DNA of 64,000 bases from Armillaria gallica (GCA_037576215.1 JBANDB010000008.1:1302001-1366000); one strand, 5' to 3'; counted from the stretch's first letter, positions 44,612 to 56,962 are shown. A program made the numbers and translations. The notes: generated by a model from the letters alone, not told the origin.

Positions 44612-45747
44612 GCATGTTATTTCCCGAGGTACGCTTACAGCTGCTTGCATACAGCTTGACAGCGGCATGTGTTTTACGCGAGAGAAGAGAGCGAATTAAA
44701 CTTGGTCATTGCGAGCATACATTAACCATACACGAGGCCCATCCAAATACCTTCGCAAAGCACGAACAAGTACATGGACACCGGGCAGGTTCCCTCTTCC
44801 CCTAGAACCGTCTTTTTTGCTCGCCTTTTCTTCAATTCTTCATGGATTCCTCATCGGCGCGAGAGTCGAGCGGCGAAAGGGTGCATCTATCCTTGTATAA
44901 ACTCCCGACGGGCATCATCAAGTTCATCACTGCTGGCTTGTTCTTTTCTGTTTCTGCTACTGTGTTACAAGAGTGTAACTGGGACACGAGAATCTCCCGC
45001 ACAACGGACGCTAGCGCTTGTTCCTGTGGGTCTCCACTATCTATATTAAAGCAGGGTGTAGGGACTTGAAAACACATCTGTGACTGGTTCATGGGTATTT
45101 CGGTGATTTCGGAGGCCCTTTCGCACGCCTGAAGTCCCCAAGACAAGGCTTATGACCAATTCTGAGCCTTCTTTCATCATCCACGAAAGCGCCCATGTCA
45201 AGCTGTATGCGAACACCACACCACACTGCAGCTCGCCGTCGAAGGAAGGAAGGAAGGAAGTTTCGAAGAGTCGTTCCGACTCGGGATTTGATTGGGATTT
45301 GACCTGATTTGATCGATAGTATCTGTCACTTGAATATCTGATACCGAGTGGATTGCTCGATCTTTGGACAGTGTGTGTCACCTTCAAAGACCGATAACTC
45401 TTGCGCCTGGAAGGAGGAAGATGAATAATTTTCGACAATATATTGACGGCTCGCGGTTGAACGGCCTACAAGTCATGTCAGCAAATGTATTCGCGAGTGA
45501 CGTCATAGGTCCGCACTCGAGGATGGAGTATCCGCGACGATGAATAAGTTCCGGCTAGATTGCTTTCGATATGCGAGCCTCGGCGAAGTCTTCGAGTTGG
45601 GTTCAGATACGATGTACCCCATGCTGACCATATCCGCGGTCGGACTTTTCATCGTAAGACCCTTTGGTGATAGTACGCATGAGTGGCTACAACTTACAAG
45701 CGTTTCTAGTCAATTCGAACCCAATTTGATCTAGTAACATTCCAGGC
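44612..45747. other. Intergenic region with a short GGAA microsatellite
   Basis: No gene is supported in about 1.1 kb. Near 45241-45262 there are four to five GGAA units. Overlapping open frames at 44832-45146 and 45046-45438 on the minus strand show no domain. Confidence 0.45.
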
Positions 45748-45754
45748 TATAAAA
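45748..45754 (+). promoter_or_regulatory. TATA box of the OYE gene
   Basis: TATAAAA within GGCTATAAAAGGGC, 70 bases upstream of the ATG at 45818, is a good spacing for a fungal core promoter. Confidence 0.65.
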
Positions 45755-45817
45755 GGGCTAGCCCTACGATGCATTCATTACTTTCAAACACCCCCATATT
45801 TCTTAGCTACGACTACG

Positions 45818-47243
45818 ATGTCAGCGCCTACCAGCTTACAGGATCTTTTCCAGCCCCTACAACTTGGACCTCTGACCCTTAAGAATAGGGTGTTCATGTC
45901 TGCCATGACGCGTAACCGCTCCGTCCCCACCAATGTCCCCAACGAGATCAATGTCGAATACTACAGGCAACGCGCGGCGGGCGGTGCTGGGCTTATCGTC
46001 GCCGAAGGCATACTTATCAGCCAGCAAGGGTACGCACATTTATAAGCAGCGGAGATGTTTGTACTAATTCTGTCCTGTTAGATCAGAGTGGCAGAACGCC
46101 CCTGGCATATGGTCGAAAGAACAAGTCCTGGAGTGGACAAAGATAACCGATGCGGTACATGCTGAGGGATCTCTGATATATGCGCAGGTGCATACGCTCC
46201 ATTCATATTGGCATACGTCTCTTGACTGGACATCTTCTAGCTTTGGCATCGTTAGTCTTGTTTGGTGCATACTTGACATAGTCGTATTGATTTGTTTATC
46301 TAGTTGGACGCGTCGGCCATCCAGACGCCCCAGAACAGATTGCATCTGGAGAGGTACGTCGTCTGTATGTATATATGCTCCGCATCTTATAATGCTGACC
46401 GGTTGCTATAGCCCGTTTATGCCCCCTCTGCCATATCCGCCCGAGGTGGGAAGTTCAGGTTCCTTCCCGGGCAGCCTGGCTATGTTACTCCGACCGTCAT
46501 CGATGATCCGCGCAAGCTTCTACCGGCATGGAAGCAGGCAGCCCTCAATGCGAAAGAAGCCGGCTTTGATGGTGTAGAAATCCACGGAGCCAGTGGATAT
46601 ATCATTCATCAATTTCTGGATAATACTTCCAATCATCGTACAGATGAATGGGGTGGCAGCATCGAAAACCGCTCCCGGTTCGGTCTTGAAGTCGTCAAGA
46701 TCCTCATTGATATCTGGGGTGCAGATCGTGTAGCCATTAAACTCACTCCTGCTGGTGGATACAATGATCAAGGGTACGTGACTGCCATGAAGCTCCGGCA
46801 CGGTGTTCTCACTCATAATTTACAGGATGCCGCTGAAGGAGACTATCGACACGTTTACTTACTTTATCAACGAACTTGACAAGCTGAAAATCGCTTATGT
46901 CACTTTGGTACGGTGGACGGAGTACCTTGATGCTGTCATCGACGGCAGCCCCCGCGCTACTCAACACGACATCGTCGCCACCTATGCGCCTCTTTTGAAA
47001 AACGTGAAGGCATTTGCGAATGCCGGTTTCACGGGTGAGGAGGCTGCTCGTTATATCGAGCAGGGCAAGATCGAAGGCGTGTTCTTCGGTCTTCCGTGGA
47101 TTGCACACCCAGATTTCGCTAAGCGGTTACAGTACGGAAAGCCCTTGGATGGAAAGTTGGATATTACTGCATTGTATGGGCATGGGAGGGATATGGAAAC
47201 AGAAAAGAAGGGTTACATAGACTATCCACCGGCGGAGTATTAG
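45818..47243 (+). CDS. Old yellow enzyme (NADH:flavin oxidoreductase, 12-oxophytodienoate-reductase-like)
   Basis: A FMN-binding TIM barrel of about 370 residues that reduces activated C=C bonds with NADPH. It starts MSAPTSLQDLFQPLQLG, then LKNRVFMSAMTRNRS, YYRQRAAGGAGLIVAEG, APGIWSKEQV, LWHLGRVGHPD, PVYAPSAI, FDGVEIHGASGYIIHQF, RTDEWGGSIENRSRF and FFGLPWIAHPDFAKRL. The LWHL motif can only be restored by a 10-base microexon (46241-46250) between two normal introns. In the substrate-anion site the usual His-x-x-Asn or His-x-x-His reads His-G-A-Ser, a possible change in substrate binding. Stop TAG 47241-47243. It has a TATA box upstream and is transcribed in the same direction as the tRNA synthetase downstream. 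Confidence 0.92.
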
Positions 47244-47506
47244 AAACGGTCTCGGACTTCATATATCTACCTACTGTACTTTATATTTGTTATCTGTACA
47301 ATCGCAGAAATGCATTATATTCCAGAACTAATTAAGGATACCTTTTCTTTGGGTTTTCTCCCACATCGGACCGACCTCGGGTGATTTATTTGCATGATTT
47401 ATTTATCTATCCTTCCATAATAAGTAAAATCATTCACTCGAGTCATTATTTCGCATCTTGACTTGATACCTTTTCCTACGCGTATTATCGCGTTATACAG
47501 ACCCCC

Positions 47507-49483
47507 ATGGCTCCCATACATATCGACGAATCCACAGGCTCTGATACCACAGGGACAGGCACTCCAGATCAGCCTTATCAGTCGCTGGCTTTTGCTCTTT
47601 TCACGCACGGCTCGTCAGACGGCTTTCTGACTCGAAAAGACTCATCAGGGACATACGAGGAACCTACCCAGTCCTCGCTGAAGAAGGCCAAAAAGACCGC
47701 TGATGGTCTAGAGAAGAAGCGCAAAAAGCAGGAGGAACTTGCGGAGCAAAAAGCAAAGGCGCAGGGTGATGAACAGGAGAAGCGGGAGAAGTTGCTCGAG
47801 GAGAGCAAGAAGATCGTTCTGACGGAGGACGCATCTTTGCCTTCGGCTAAGAAGGTAGGCTGCTTACGGTTTACTCTTCGTTTACGTCTCATTCGACTCG
47901 CGTATCAGGCAAAGATATCCCAGCTATCTGATCTACGTTCTCAACGCGTCCGTGTATTTGGATGGGTTCACAGACTACGATCCCAAAAAGGCATCATATT
48001 CGTGGTCCTCAGAGATGGAACTGGATATCTACAGACAGTTCTTTCGGGTGTGGTCGTGCGTACATCTCTGGCTGTTGTGCACGAAAAGTTATTGATTATA
48101 TTGCAGAGTCAAACATACGATGCCTTGACTCTGACGCTGGAGTCATCAATAGAGCTTGTCGGTACTTTGCAAGTCGTTCCAGAAGGAAAAACAGCACCGG
48201 GCGGTCATGAACTCATCGTTGACTACTGGAAAGTCGTGGGAGCTGCCCCAGGAGCTGACGATGCGTTTTCCAACCGCTTAAACGAGGTATGTTTATTTTT
48301 TCATTTGTTGCTATAAGTTCTAATTTTGCTATCAGAAATCCGACCCATCCATTCAAGCTGATCTCCGTCATTTGGTCATTAGAGGAGAGACTGCCTCATC
48401 TGTTCTTCGGCTGCGCGCATACTTACTCAGCGCCTTCCGTGACTCTCTAGTCAACCATCACCTACTCGAAGTAACCCCGCCATGTCTTGTGCAGACGCAA
48501 GTCGAGGGCGGTGCCACCCTTTTCAGTTTAAACTACTATGGCCAGCCCGCCTACCTCACACAAAGTTCTCAACTATACCTCGAGACATGTCTGCCCAGTC
48601 TCGGGGACGTATTCTGCGTCCAAGAAAGTTTCAGAGCTGAGAACAGCCACACAAGAAGGCACCTGAGCGAGTATACCCATCTTGAAGCTGAGCTCGCGTT
48701 CATCAGCTTTGACGATCTCATGGATCACATCGAGACAATCATCTGCGAAACGGTTGATCAGCTCTTGGCCAACCCCGTCTCAGCGGGCCTCATCCAGCAA
48801 CTCAACCCCGGATTCAAGGCTCCAGAACGGCCGTTCAAGCGCATGTCGTACTTCGACGCTATCGCATGGCTTGTCGAACATGGAATCAAGCACGCAGCGG
48901 AAGATGCAGAGGGGAATGTCATCCTCGATGAGTCGGGCCAGGCAAAGATGGTGGACCATGTTGTTGGAGATGATATCGCGGAGGCTGCGGAGAGGCAGAT
49001 GACGGACATCATTGGGACGCCAGTATTCCTGCACTCGTTCCCAGCTGAGCTCAAGGCGTTCTATATGAAGAAGCTACCAGCCGAGGAGGGCGCGAAAACT
49101 GTATACACAGAAAGCTGTGATTTGCTGATGCCGAACGTCGGTGAGATCGTGGGTGGTTCGATGAGGATTTCTGATATGGAGGAGTTGCTGGCGGCATATA
49201 AGCGCGAAGGAATTGATTCGGCACCATATTACTGGTTCACTGATCAGCGCAAGTATGGGACTTGCGAGCATGGCGGCTATGGATTGGGGGTCGAGGTATG
49301 TTTGATTTATGGTCTTGCATTTAATACCCGATATTGATGTCCTGTTTTTAGCGATTCCTTGCGTGGCTCGCGAACAGGTATACAGTGAGAGAGTGTTCCT
49401 TATATCCAAGGTTTGTTCCTCCTCATTTGCAGTATTCAAAGCTCATGGTTCGTTGTAGGTGGCCTGGACGTGCTACACCTTAG
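47507..49483 (+). CDS. DED81: Asparaginyl-tRNA synthetase, cytosolic
   Basis: Class II aminoacyl-tRNA synthetase that charges tRNA-Asn. From the ATG at 47507 there is an N-terminal Lys/Glu-rich coiled segment ([15 protein letters not shown]), as in eukaryotic cytosolic enzymes. An anticodon-binding OB fold follows ([28 protein letters not shown]). The catalytic core has [19 protein letters not shown], motif 2 [19 protein letters not shown] and motif 3 [19 protein letters not shown], ending RWPGRATP at TAG 49481-49483. A 57-base segment after LQTVLSG (about 48049-48105) has intron-like ends and interrupts conserved sequence but keeps the frame open. No second copy is present in the window, so it is presumably essential. 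Confidence 0.95.
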
Positions 49484-50321
49484 ACTGCGTGTATGACACT
49501 GTAGATACTGTTTTACTAGACCCTATAGTAATGGTTTGACTTCTGCCTATCGATGCTCGACAGCATAACAGGATGAGCTATGTACCTGGATTTCACGTTT
49601 CTTTCCATCTCCGATCAAGATGCTACCTCAGCCTCATGTACAACTAAATTATAGGTCGTTTCCTACGCATACGCATCATTCACAAGATGACTTCACGCAG
49701 ACAAACCTAAAGTGATATCGTTCTCTGCCTGGGAGACTAGCAATTATCAAGCCGACAGCAGCGTATTCCACGACGGCAGGAATAATAGGGCGTCCATCAC
49801 ACGAACTACAACGTGTCGGGTTATGGACGATCTGAGCGGCGCTTCAGGCTGTGATACATGCAGCTGGTCGCTGGAGGAGTCAGTGAGCTTCCTTCTATCT
49901 TTGGCACTTGGTCGACGGGGGCTCTTGGAGGCGGTGTGGTCGACCAGCGAGCATTGTTCTTTGAGGATCCTCGGAGCGGAGGGACAGTTCGAAATGTTCA
50001 GTGACGTTCCCATGATCCTCTCCTCGCGCGCACCACAAACCACCACATCCTTTGGCGTCTCCTGCATCCCATAGATTTTCACCGACATTCGTCATTCGTC
50101 CTTACGCTCATCGTATCTACCCACAAAAATATATCTGCGTCGCCGAATGCCCGGCATCGTATATCTCTTCGACATCTAGCACTGCCATCTACTTTACGAA
50201 AATATGGCAACATGATATTTTACCTTCGCCAGCTGAGTTGCCGAATGTCAGCGAGTGTGCCGATTCTTTTGGACAGCGACGGAGGATAGCAGGATCTTTA
50301 AAATATTCGGCATCGTGATTC
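49484..50321. other. Intergenic region
   Basis: Overlapping open frames on both strands (49712-50074 plus, 50088-49747 minus) have no recognisable domain. No gene is supported. Confidence 0.4.
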
Positions 50322-50509
50322 GGTGGATCGGTGACTCATGAGAGTTGGTCCCCGCCCTCACTCGCTTTGAGGATTCTGTATGTTTCCATCACGAATGGAG
50401 GGTAGCTGTCAGCTCAGAGTTGCTACCATTCTACCCTCCATTCGTGATGGAAAACATACAGAATCCCTCAAAGAAGTGAGAGGCCAGTCTCACAGTCACC
50501 GATCCACCC
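50322..50509. repeat. ~190 bp foldback (inverted repeat) element
   Basis: The left arm (GGTGGATCGGTGACTC... to ...GAATGGAGGGTAG) pairs with the right arm (CTACCCTCCATTC... to ...GTCACCGATCCACC) over about 85 bases with some mismatches. The loop is about 25 bases near 50408-50432. It has no coding capacity. It lies against the 5' edge of the NTPase-like relic, whose reading frame opens inside the right arm. Confidence 0.85.
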
Positions 50510-53250
50510 TCTCCAAAGCATGCCAAAACAGATCCTGCTTCCTCCATCGCTGTCCAAGGATTGGCACACTTGCTGAACATTCAGCAATTGCTGACAGAGG
50601 AATATGAGACCATATCTGATATTCATGACCACCTAAAAAACAGTCAAATACTGCCCAAGGAAGTGCTAAATGAGGTCAGACTAGTGCTAAGATGTACAGC
50701 CCAAGAATACAAATCCTCCCACCCAGACTGGCCATACAACCCCATAGCAAAGCTCAGTTTGCTACGACATCCTTGTTTCAGTATATCTGAGATATATGAT
50801 CATGTCGCTGTCGTTAGCAGTGAGGACGATCTGAAATGGTCTGTTCACGTTTAATTTCGCATTACCCATTTTAATGTTATTCAAACAGGGAGGACCTAAT
50901 CTACAGATGTAATCACTCAAATTCTCCTTAGACAATGCTTTCACACTAATTATATCAATGATGGCATAGATGCCGTAGAAGAATCTGGTTCTCCTCATGC
51001 CAAGGAACAGGATGATCATGCAATGTTGAACAGCATCCAGAACTACTTGTCGAGTTATCGCGACATAATCCTTCAAGTTATCCTCGGTCACAAAGATTTC
51101 TCGTTATGGAAGGGAGTGGGACAGGACGGCAGTGACAATGATAGTTTCTTCAAAGAGCTCCGTCTGCCGCAGGTCGCCGGGTGGCCAAGCTTACTCTTGC
51201 ACGAACTTGGAAACTACGATGCCGACACGTTCGATGAACTCTTAGAGTCACTATTCGTTCACGGCAGATGTCTGTAAGTCAACACGCTATGACCACAATC
51301 AACCGTAATTCGATCAAACTCGTTGTAGAATGCTTGTCAACACGACGGGCTCCGGCAAGACACGGTTCCTTTTGGAAGGATTGGCACGCCATTGGGGCGT
51401 ATACTTCGTTGGCAATCGAGATACTACCCCATTGGGTTCCAGAGATTTTCAGTTCATCGTTGAACGCATTCAGGCAGCTAATGCCTTCAAGGCAGATGCA
51501 GTCCGAGGAGGATTTCAAAGTCAACGAAGACATAGCACGCCGGCAATACAAAAAACTCCTGCTGTCCTGCATGATCGTCTTCGATTACTTTCTACACGCA
51601 TCCATAGTAGTGGCATCGAGTCTCCGAGAAGGATCTGAGATTAGCATGGATCAAGATCCAAGTCCACCCAAGCGATATAATCGAGCAGGACATCTTTGTT
51701 GATGTTGTACAAAAGCTTGACCGTGCGACCGATGGATACTTGGATCGAGAGTTACCAGAGCATCTCAACAGTATCCGAAACCTCCTTCATAACCAATTCC
51801 CGCCCCATAATTCGGAATCAAATACACGCACATTCTCTTGTATCATCGACGGAGTGCAAGGGCCCATTCTGCAAGCACCTAATGCATTCCAGTCAGGTTC
51901 CTCACCTAATGTGCGTCGATCTCTCATGAGGCCACTTGTGCAAGATTGTCGTGATATCCTCGCAGATAAAAACTGGTTCTTGTCCCTATCAGGGACAGGT
52001 ACTAACATCCAGGTGATGGCGGAACACCTTGCATCGAGCTTGCTGAAGCTCGGCACCGATTTCTATCGACATTCGGAAATTGGCGCTTTTGAGAATGCTG
52101 ATATACAAGCCAGATATATCAAGAAGTTCGCACCACCCGGTTTACATAACAGGCTTTCAGATTTCTTGGGGCGCGTCTTTGTGTGGACAAGGAGAAGGCA
52201 TGTCATGAATCTACCATGTCCCATTGCTTTTTCTTACCATCGTGACTCTCAGATTCCACCTCACTGCTAATTTGGTGGAACTTTTGATAGTAACCGAATT
52301 TAAGTGCCCACACACGGTGCTAAATTGGTATATAAAGGCGTTTTGTGGTGACGACTTCGAACCAGGAGACGCGAATGACTTCATCACGCTGGAGCCGCCG
52401 TTGCCTGATTCGGGTATTTGGAAGATTCTCGATGTACTCGACGTTGGGCGTCTGGCCAAATTAAGTACGCCTTTTCTATCTTGCCAGGATCCGGGTCCTG
52501 ACCATCTGTAGAGCGATTTGAGGATGTCCTCAAACCGAATCTGGCAGACTATGTGCTGACAGGTAAGCCTCTACCCGTGCTCTCAGCGAAAGATTCCATG
52601 TTAGTCGAGTTGGGCGTCTCTCGATTTACGGGGTCAACCGAGGATGTGAAGACGGACGAGCCACTCATCTTGACCGCTATCAAGGCTTGGCTGGAGCGCA
52701 CCGAGAAAGATTATCTACACAAACACATTATGAAGGGCGCATTCACAACATCAAAGAACCACAATCCATCATAAGGATTATACTCCGATGCCTTGACGCA
52801 GGCTCTTGGGGACGGATGCACGCTCAGCAAAGATTTAGACTTCTACTTTCCAAAGTCGACGCCTAGACCTTCTGGAAGATTCATCCTGGAATAGTGACTA
52901 TTCGTCGCTACTTATTCCGGAATGGATCATCCAGAAAGCTATAGGGTTGTCACTCCTTGTTATTACGACCATATCAAAAAGATTTACCAGACCGCCCCTT
53001 ATTCTCTTCAATCTAGGAATCACTCGCAGGTGGGATTCTACGTCCAGAGTGCCACACAATTCCAGCAATGTGCGCAATTTCCAGGGGCCACTAGTGGTGC
53101 CGAATCTGACAAAGACTGAGACTGAGCGCTCTTTACTCATTGCTACGTATACCGAATCTAGGACAGGTAACTGCGAGACGGGCTTTGCCCATAACTATTT
53201 GCGAAGTTCCAAAAACAGAACTGCCACAGATGATAAATATTGTAATTAAG
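50510..53250 (+). pseudogene. P-loop NTPase-like agaricomycete protein, decayed and 5'-truncated
   Basis: The frame begins inside the foldback without an ATG and encodes a helical region (LAHLLNIQQLLTEEYETI, DIIEQDIFVDVVQKL further on). Introns near 50840-50888 and 50912-50971 keep the frame. After a third intron comes a Walker A-like MLVNTTGSGKTRFLLEGL, with Asn where Gly or Ala is usual. Then HWGVYFVGNRD, SLSGTGTNIQVMAEH and IVTEFKCPHTVLNWYIKAFCG follow. The frame must change at least twice between 51440 and 51640 without good splice sites, and a stop occurs near 52770. Homology-like sequence (HPESYRVVTPCYYDH) continues to about 53130. Such large NTPase proteins are expanded in mushrooms; the function is not known to me. 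Confidence 0.55.
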
Positions 53251-53372
53251 TATGTAGTAAATTAATGTCGGTCGGAAAGGTCTAACATTTGACTCGACGC
53301 TCCGACTTCGCCGAGTATGAAGAGTCGAAGAAACAGCCACTAAGTGTCAATGCACTCAAATCTCGCATAATA

Positions 53373-55409
53373 CTACACATCGGCCAACGACAACATTTGT
53401 CCTTCACCACCCGGCACACTCCCGTAACTGCTGTCCGAGAGGTTTTGCTTTCGGTTCATGATGGAAGGTGCTTTCATTTCGGCCTCGGAAAGTACAGGTG
53501 GTCCTCGAATGACGGCGTCGAGCAAATTCGCCTTTAAATTTGCCACGATGACGCGAAGGACCAATGTGGAAACTCGATTCGGAAGCGCCCAAAGGCCAAA
53601 CGGTTTCGTCGACCCGGATGATACGAAGAGTTCGGAGGCGAGAAGGGGGAGGGTCATCTCGCATGCCATACAAGGTCTTTTCGTAATTCCCAGAGTGCCC
53701 TCCACGACGACGAAGCCCATTTCGTCGCAGCTGGCAAGCAGCTGGAGCTTAACGAACCACTGTAGCATAGACTTGTTTTCAAGTTTCCAAGCTGACAGCA
53801 CGAGCGTGTCTTTCCATTCCTCCAAGAGTCTTTTGACTTCATCCTTCCGTCTCGGTGGCTGAGCTTGTTCGAAAATTGACGTGATGAAATCTGTAGGTGA
53901 CATAGCAATCTCACTGATCTTCGGAGGTGCTGGAACCCGATCAGCCCACAGGATTTGGAAGTATTTATCGGATGTCAAAAATTCATTTTCGAATCCGGGT
54001 CGATTCCATGCTGGGCCATCGCTGCAGTCAAACGAGGCGGTGATCATAGGGACCGCGACTTCGATTACATTCTGGGCGCCGCGGGCGAGGCTGACGATAC
54101 GTAACCATCGTCGTCGAAAACAACGAAGTCGGACACTTTCGGGTACTGAGTCGGACAAGGAGACTGGCATTGGAACTCGTCCGATATTGAGCATGAAGGC
54201 GCTATCACCTAAGACGGACATAGCGAGAACCAGCGCAACAAAGGAGCGATCAGAAGCGTTAGTCTTGTCCCTTGCTAGATTAACTTCCTTGCCATTTTTG
54301 TGCTGAAGAATGAGAGTGATGATTGCGCGGAAGAGCGATCGATAGACGAGAAGTGAACAAGAAGCTGATCAAGCACGTCCTTCTGCTTTTTAGCCATGCC
54401 GTCTAGTTCGGCTCCGCCTTTGCGATTCCATTCATCGAGGTAGTTTTCAATATCGCGGCTTGGATGTCCTGTGCTTGGAATAGTCGTGTCACCGTCTTCT
54501 CCAATAGAAAGGCTGTTCAGCAAGCGGTTGAATCTATCGTCGAGCCATGATGAGCAGCATTCCCGCCCGAGAATGATGAGGGAGAGCCGCTGCTCTGCGA
54601 TATTGGGAGGATGTAGTATACACTGCAACAATGCTTGTTTTACACGTAGCGATGTGGATTTGAAGTGGGATGGGACATGGTGCGCCTCGTTGTTGGTAAC
54701 AATCAATGCAAGCGGAGTTTTGCAAGGAGTCGCAGAGGGAAGGCTATTCTGAGTCTCCAAGCTGTCTTCAAGTTTAGCATCAGCAGATAGTGTTGGCGAG
54801 CCGTGCAGCGACCGAGGGTTTTCGGGTTCCACATCAGAATTCTCGTCACCGTCAGATACAAAGAAAGGGTGTTTGGTCGATAGTTCCAGTAGCTGCAGCG
54901 TAGCATCGAGCAAGTGAGATTCGGCCCTTCATCTCCTTCCAAATTGCCGTCGTTTTGAGTTTTTTCATCAGCCAATACATCCTCCGCCGCCTCCTGCTGC
55001 CTCGGCTGCCCAAACACGGCCGCGACACAGTCGCCATGCTCGCCTAGGCTGAAACAGCGCGCAAGGAATGTCAGCGCTGTCAAAAGGCCCAGCCGGGTAT
55101 CATCCGAACGCCGACGATTCGCCTCAGCGATGAGTCGGTCGTGGCTCGCCATCCTCTCGTTGAAGATCCTCTTACACGTGAACTCCTCCATCTGAATACT
55201 GACTAGCAATTTCAGGCAGGCGGCGGCCTCAATAGAACGTAGCCTAGTATGTAGAGAATGAGGATCATAGATGAGGATGAGAGGCGTTTATTCTTACCAT
55301 ATAAAAAGAGATTTAGTTGAGTGCTTGACGAATGTTCAGATGAGCGTGGTTCGAACTTCATATAGGTGGTGGTACGGTGCTTAGCTTGGGGTTCGAAAGC
55401 GGCGAGCAA
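53373..55409 (-). CDS. Uncharacterised multi-exon protein
   Basis: I do not recognise the family. Three long minus-strand segments belong together by position and composition. The first, near 55240-54920, has ACLKLLVSIQMEEFTCKRIF and LLTALTFLARCFSLGEHGD. The second, 54913-54275, has an acidic stretch and RNRKGGAELDGMAKKQKDVLDQLL. The last, about 54340-53373, has LLVYRSLFRAIITLILQH, VALVLAMSVLGDSAF and RRRWLRIVSLARGAQNVIEVAV, ending GQMLSLADV. The alpha-helical, leucine-rich character suggests an armadillo/HEAT-like scaffold, which is an inference. Frames change between segments, so introns or indels exist whose exact ends I could not fix. The first exon probably lies near 55390-55320. Confidence 0.6.
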
Positions 55410-55618
55410 CGAAGAAACACGTGCTAGCTGCCACCAGCGTGTTTAGTCAAGATGGATTTCCATAGTCCTCAGTTACATGCTTGTGGTGGCCTTAGTTAAG
55501 CACTACTAATGAAGTCACCGTCAAAACTTTTGAAATAATATCAAAAATCTTCTCGGACATAGCACCTCCTGATCAAGTTTAGTGACAATATGCACTGGTT
55601 CGAAAAGGACGAGTGCCT

Positions 55619-56962
55619 TCATCGGATGGAGGATGTCATCTGTCCTAAATGTAAATCCGTTAGTCCAAGATCAGTATTTAAGGAAGCCAACGTGCTTTTC
55701 TTAATTTCGTAATGTAAGCATCCCTTCCTATTCGTTTCGGGCAGGCCTTCATGCTGCAAGAAATTTCGAAAATGTTCTTGGAGATCACCGGGCCTTTCGG
55801 TCCACTCATGGTAACAGTAGTCTTCGACACCAGGATCTCCGAAGTTATAATCAACATGTATCTCGAGTCGTACGGAAATTTTCCATGGATGATTAGCAAG
55901 AATACGATCTAGCTCTTGCCAATCCGATCGAAAATGAGGCAAAAGGAAGGCGTCGTATGGGCAAAAAACGACCTCAAGAACGATGTCTTCCACGGACGAA
56001 GGGAGCCTCTTGAAGAACGGGTGCGCCCATGAAAAAGGCCCTCGCCAATGAGATGGAATCTTATCAATAGAAGTCCAATCACTATCAAAGTAGAGGCTGG
56101 TGCAGATGCTGCGAAGTTGGCTCAGGGGCCTTAAATCTATGAGGTCTATGAAGGGATATACCATCAGTGAATGAGCCAAAAGAAGACGCAACTTACGAGA
56201 TTCACGACATTCTGTGATCGGGAGGAGTAGTGTTAAAACCTGCAAAGAGGAGCTGGCCGAGGGGAGTATAGACGAGGTGGCTTTAACGTCCTGGTCGGAG
56301 TTTGTGTAGACGGTGAGAAGGCGGAGGTTCGCCATGGATACTGTGGACTGTGGGGAGAGCAGAGCTTCTATGACGGGCCCATCCAGATTGAGTTCTAATG
56401 TGGAAGGGAAACAACTTTGACGATTTGGAACCAAATGAGTTGTGGCATTGGTGTCATCGATCCGAACTGCATTCACAGTGATGTCCTCAAGGTGATTAAA
56501 GCTGGCCAGCAGGGAATATAGTTGAGAGGTGGTGTCAAACCTTATCTTTTTCAAGATAAGAGTTCGAACACTAGATATCGAATGAGGCGAAGGAAACGAG
56601 TCAGCGTTGAATATGGAAATGTTTCCCCGTGCCAAGTGTATGGAGAGCCTTTGGAGGTTAGGGAGGAGCTGCAGTAGCGAAGGAAAGATGCCGGTGCCGC
56701 TCTCTTTGGGAGACCAAACGAAGTTCAATATGAGAGAACGAATCGATGCTGCCATATGCTTTGACGCAACGAGGACTTTTCGGAGCTCAAGGCAGATATC
56801 AGTTGGAGGTCCACAAGAATCCCAGACCCTTATTTTCGCAAAAAGGAGCCTGTTGCTCGGAAGAAGAAAGGAGGGATGGGTCAATGAGCAGGCCTTGAGC
56901 GAGGGGAAATCGAAGCGGAGATGGCTTAATATTTCTTCCAGTATATCTTGAGGGAGAGCCAT
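55619..56962 (-). CDS. F-box-like / LRR-like protein
   Basis: A single open frame of 447 codons from the ATG at 56962 to TGA 55619-55621. It starts MALPQDILEEILSHLRFDFPSLKACSL, the LP.DIL.EIL..L pattern of F-box-like domains with the following KACSLTHPSFL helix common in mushroom proteins. The rest has regularly spaced Leu segments (LLPNLQRLSIHL, SVRTLILKKI, LQVLTLLLPI) suggesting LRR-like repeats. It probably acts as an SCF ubiquitin-ligase substrate receptor. An upstream in-frame extension to 57211 exists but lacks the family pattern, so the start at 56962 is preferred. Confidence 0.8.
   Translation of the reverse strand: MALPQDILEEILSHLRFDFPSLKACSLTHPSFLLPSNRLLFAKIRVWDSCGPPTDICLELRKVLVASKHMAASIRSLILNFVWSPKESGTGIFPSLLQLLPNLQRLSIHLARGNISIFNADSFPSPHSISSVRTLILKKIRFDTTSQLYSLLASFNHLEDITVNAVRIDDTNATTHLVPNRQSCFPSTLELNLDGPVIEALLSPQSTVSMANLRLLTVYTNSDQDVKATSSILPSASSSLQVLTLLLPITECRESRKLRLLLAHSLMVYPFIDLIDLRPLSQLRSICTSLYFDSDWTSIDKIPSHWRGPFSWAHPFFKRLPSSVEDIVLEVVFCPYDAFLLPHFRSDWQELDRILANHPWKISVRLEIHVDYNFGDPGVEDYCYHEWTERPGDLQEHFRNFLQHEGLPETNRKGCLHYEIKKSTLASLNTDLGLTDLHLGQMTSSIR

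Noticed and set aside
45241..45262. GGAA tandem units as a possible CRISPR-like or regulatory array
   Set aside because: Only four to five 4-base units; an ordinary microsatellite.
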